Shown: positions 62,307 to 64,000 of the stretch, one piece after another
How the letters are laid out: each line of letters opens with the position of its first letter
Position numbering within the stretch: position 1 is the stretch's first letter
Assembly: GCF_014212125.1 (NCBI RefSeq)
Contig: NZ_JACJVP010000055.1
Location: 37,411-101,410 of the forward strand
Length of the DNA: 64,000 nucleotides
Direction: 5' to 3'
Source of the DNA: Cohnella nanjingensis
GTDB taxonomy: Bacteria; Bacillota; Bacilli; Paenibacillales; Paenibacillaceae
The notes under the pieces: model-generated
What the model saw: only the letters and a program-made list of their open reading frames with translations
What the model was told of the DNA's origin: nothing
Database searches by the model: none
Translations under genes and position numbers: made by a program

Positions 62307-63272
62307 TCAGCGCCCCTCCCACAATCTACCCTGCCACGTATTCCGGCGGACCAGCTCGGCATCGATGGCATTGAGCACTTCCCATTTCTTCAGGCTCCAC
62401 ATCGGGCCGATGAGCAGGTCGCGCGGAGCGTCGCCCGTCAGCCGGTGCACGATCATCTCCGGCGGCAGCATCTCGAGTGAATCGACGATAAGCTGGACGT
62501 ATTCGTCCTGCTCCAGGAAGCGCAGCAGCCCTTCCTTCCATTGACGGACCATCGGCGTTTTGCGCATCAGGTGGAGCAGATGGATCTTGATGCCCTGAAC
62601 GTCCATCTGCGAGACCTGCCGCACGGTCTCCATCATCATCTCATGCGTCTCGCCGGGGAGGCCGTGAATGATGTGCGTGCAGACGCGGATGCCGCGCTTG
62701 CGCAGGCGACGGACCGCGTCGACGTAGCAGGCGGTGTCGTGCGCGCGATTGATGAGATTCGAGGTGGATTCGTGCACCGTCTGCAGGCCCATCTCGAGCC
62801 AGAGGTAGGTGCGCTCGTTCAGCTCCGCCAGATAGTCCACCACGTCGTCCGGCAGGCAGTCGGGGCGCGTCGCGATCGACAAGCCGACGACGCCCGGCTG
62901 CTGCAGGATCACTTCATAATACTCGCGCAGCGTCGCCAGCGGCGCGTACGTGTTCGTATAGGCTTGGAAGTAGCCGATATACTTGGCGTCCGGCCACTTC
63001 AGGTGCTGGCGGTCCCGGATCTGGTTGAACTGCGTGACGAGGTCGTTCCGCCGGCTGCCGGCGAAGTCGCCGGAACCTCTCGCGCTGCAGAAGGTGCAGC
63101 CGCCCGCCGCGATCGTGTTATCCCGGTTCGGACAGGTGAAGCCGGCATCCAGCATGACCTTGAATACTTTCGTTCCGAATTGCTCCCGCATCTCGTAGTT
63201 CCAGGTATGGAACCGTTTGTCGTTCCACAATCGAGGCTGCGGGCTTGAGGAGGTGTTATCGGTTATCGGCAT
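62307..63272 (-). CDS. ytqA: TIGR01212-family radical SAM protein YtqA
   Basis: 321 residues from the chosen start. RLWNDKRFHTWNYEMREQFG is the family N-terminus, and the 4Fe-4S Cys residues lie in CPNRDNTIAAGGCTFC (spacing CX11CX2C, as in this family and distinct from CX3CX2C). SIATRPDCL and GLPGETHEMMMETVRQV are further family motifs. ATG 63272 is chosen because a TACAAT -10-like element at about 63313 would put the mRNA start too near the alternative ATG 63305. The family acts in tRNA wobble-base modification with MnmM. Confidence 0.9.
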   Translation of the reverse strand: MPITDNTSSSPQPRLWNDKRFHTWNYEMREQFGTKVFKVMLDAGFTCPNRDNTIAAGGCTFCSARGSGDFAGSRRNDLVTQFNQIRDRQHLKWPDAKYIGYFQAYTNTYAPLATLREYYEVILQQPGVVGLSIATRPDCLPDDVVDYLAELNERTYLWLEMGLQTVHESTSNLINRAHDTACYVDAVRRLRKRGIRVCTHIIHGLPGETHEMMMETVRQVSQMDVQGIKIHLLHLMRKTPMVRQWKEGLLRFLEQDEYVQLIVDSLEMLPPEMIVHRLTGDAPRDLLIGPMWSLKKWEVLNAIDAELVRRNTWQGRLWEGR

Positions 63273-63606
63273 CGTGTGCAGGCCGCTCCTTGCTTGAATA
63301 TTCATGCTTCCATTGTACCGGAAAAACGACGGCATGGCGAGAATGGCCGCCCGTCGGGCCCGCGTATTCATCCAAATGTTTTTGCGCCCGATGCGCAACC
63401 GATAAAGATGTTTTGTTGAAAACGGGCGATTTGTGAAGCGTTTTCATCTTGCTATACCTAACATAATGTGTTATATTAAAATTGCGCCACAATAAGAAAC
63501 ATAGCTGACATCGGACCATTTTTGTCGCAATGATTCATAGCCGCTCCGTCTCTGGGGAATTGATATACCCAAGCTATCCATTCGCGAGAAAGCGAGAGTG
63601 AGGATC

Positions 63607-63792
63607 ATGAGTTCGATCGTACGCATTCCGCAAGGTGACGATACGATGAAGGTCGAGCTGACCGTCAAGGAGATGATGGCGCTCGCGGGCATCAAGTTCA
63701 ACAACAACCACAGCGTGGAAGTGTCGGCGAAGAAGAAGCTGCACGAAGCGCTCGACGTGCATTACCAGCTCGAAGACAAGCCGCTGAATTGA
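63607..63792 (+). CDS. Small conserved-type protein (61 aa), unknown function
   Basis: Begins MSSIVRIPQGDDTMKVELT and has a short strand-helix-strand look, with no membrane segment. Lys-rich second half (VSAKKKLHEALDVHYQLE). GTGAGGA lies 3-9 bases before ATG 63607, and a terminator follows 20 bases after the stop. I recognise no family. Confidence 0.75.
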   Translation: MSSIVRIPQGDDTMKVELTVKEMMALAGIKFNNNHSVEVSAKKKLHEALDVHYQLEDKPLN

Positions 63793-63813
63793 CGGTTTGA
63801 CCGATGGCCATCC

Positions 63814-63852
63814 GACCGCCGCTTCCCGAATGCCGGGGAGCGCGGTCTTTTC
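63814..63852 (+). terminator. Terminator after the 61-aa gene
   Basis: GACCGCCGCTTCCC pairs with GGGGAGCGCGGTC, followed by TTTTCTT. Confidence 0.8.
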
Positions 63853-64000
63853 TTATGAAAATGGGTCTTGGCCTTTATCGCTTTCAGGGCTTATACACCT
63901 AATAATCGTAGGGAATATTCGTCTTCGGTTGGGCAAAGGTCGCCCGGACTTCATGGGCTGGGACCTGTCCGGTGGTGCATGTCGGTGGTGCATGTCGGTG
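63853..64000. other. Right end of the window, no gene seen
   Basis: No start with a ribosome site is visible. The last 30 bases hold slightly more than two tandem copies of GGTGGTGCATGTC (13-bp period), cut by the window edge. Confidence 0.5.

Overview
The window looks like chromosomal DNA of a GC-rich, spore-former-type Firmicute, most likely Paenibacillaceae and probably close to Cohnella or Paenibacillus. This rests on strong AGGAGG ribosome-binding sites, frequent GTG/TTG starts, a YwqE/YveK/YwqD-type capsule phosphoregulation set, a YesM/YesN two-component system beside a carbohydrate ABC transporter, and ytqA-ytqB. The genus is inferred from gene content only. No rRNA, tRNA, CRISPR array or intact transposase was seen.

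Layout. 1-2.6 kb: 3' end of transketolase, ppnP and a DJ-1/PfpI protein. 2.7-6.4 kb: an AT-rich decayed island with a 5'-truncated, three-times frameshifted Rhs/HINT/EndoU toxin, an intact small downstream gene that is probably its immunity gene, and the remains of an XRE repressor. 6.4-8.2 kb: a dehydrogenase fused to a PilZ domain, divergent from an ArsR-type regulator. 8.37-8.70 kb: seven tandem copies of a 51-bp palindrome-bearing repeat. 9.0-14.2 kb: GH36 alpha-galactosidase, CGNR regulator, DinB-like protein and glucose-6-phosphate isomerase.

15.2-33.2 kb is one co-directional locus of 17 genes for a surface polysaccharide. It has a PHP phosphatase, chain-length/kinase modulators (CapA/CapB), a PglF-type UDP-GlcNAc 4,6-dehydratase, flippase, glycosyltransferases, a candidate polymerase, UDP-glucuronate 4-epimerase, a glycosyltransferase fused to a phosphoglycosyl transferase, PglD- and PglE-like enzymes, GalU and Ugd. 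It ends with a VanZ-like protein and a secreted Asn/Gly-repeat protein. The enzymes predict a di-N-acetylbacillosamine-type first sugar plus UDP-GlcA/UDP-GalA donors, exported by a Wzx/Wzy-like route.

33.5-42.1 kb is a sugar-uptake locus: YesN/YesM, solute-binding lipoprotein, two permeases and a GH127 beta-L-arabinofuranosidase. 42.2-47.6 kb: YigZ, YjbQ and the sulfate transporter cysT-cysW-cysA-sbp behind a possible CymR site. 47.6-64 kb holds mixed housekeeping and accessory genes: a 42-aa membrane protein, XRE regulator, HAD phosphatase, nitroreductase, unknown lipoprotein, GH1 beta-glucosidase, B12-type radical SAM protein, aldo/keto reductase, TetR with an MFS exporter, HxlR regulator, MoaB, ManA, a VOC protein, MnmM (YtqB) and YtqA.

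The points most worth following are the GT-PGT fusion in a bacillosamine-type locus that ends in an N/G-repeat secreted protein, the dehydrogenase-PilZ fusion, the 51-bp palindrome array, the decayed Rhs-EndoU toxin with a surviving immunity candidate, and the missing canonical start codon of the YesN regulator.
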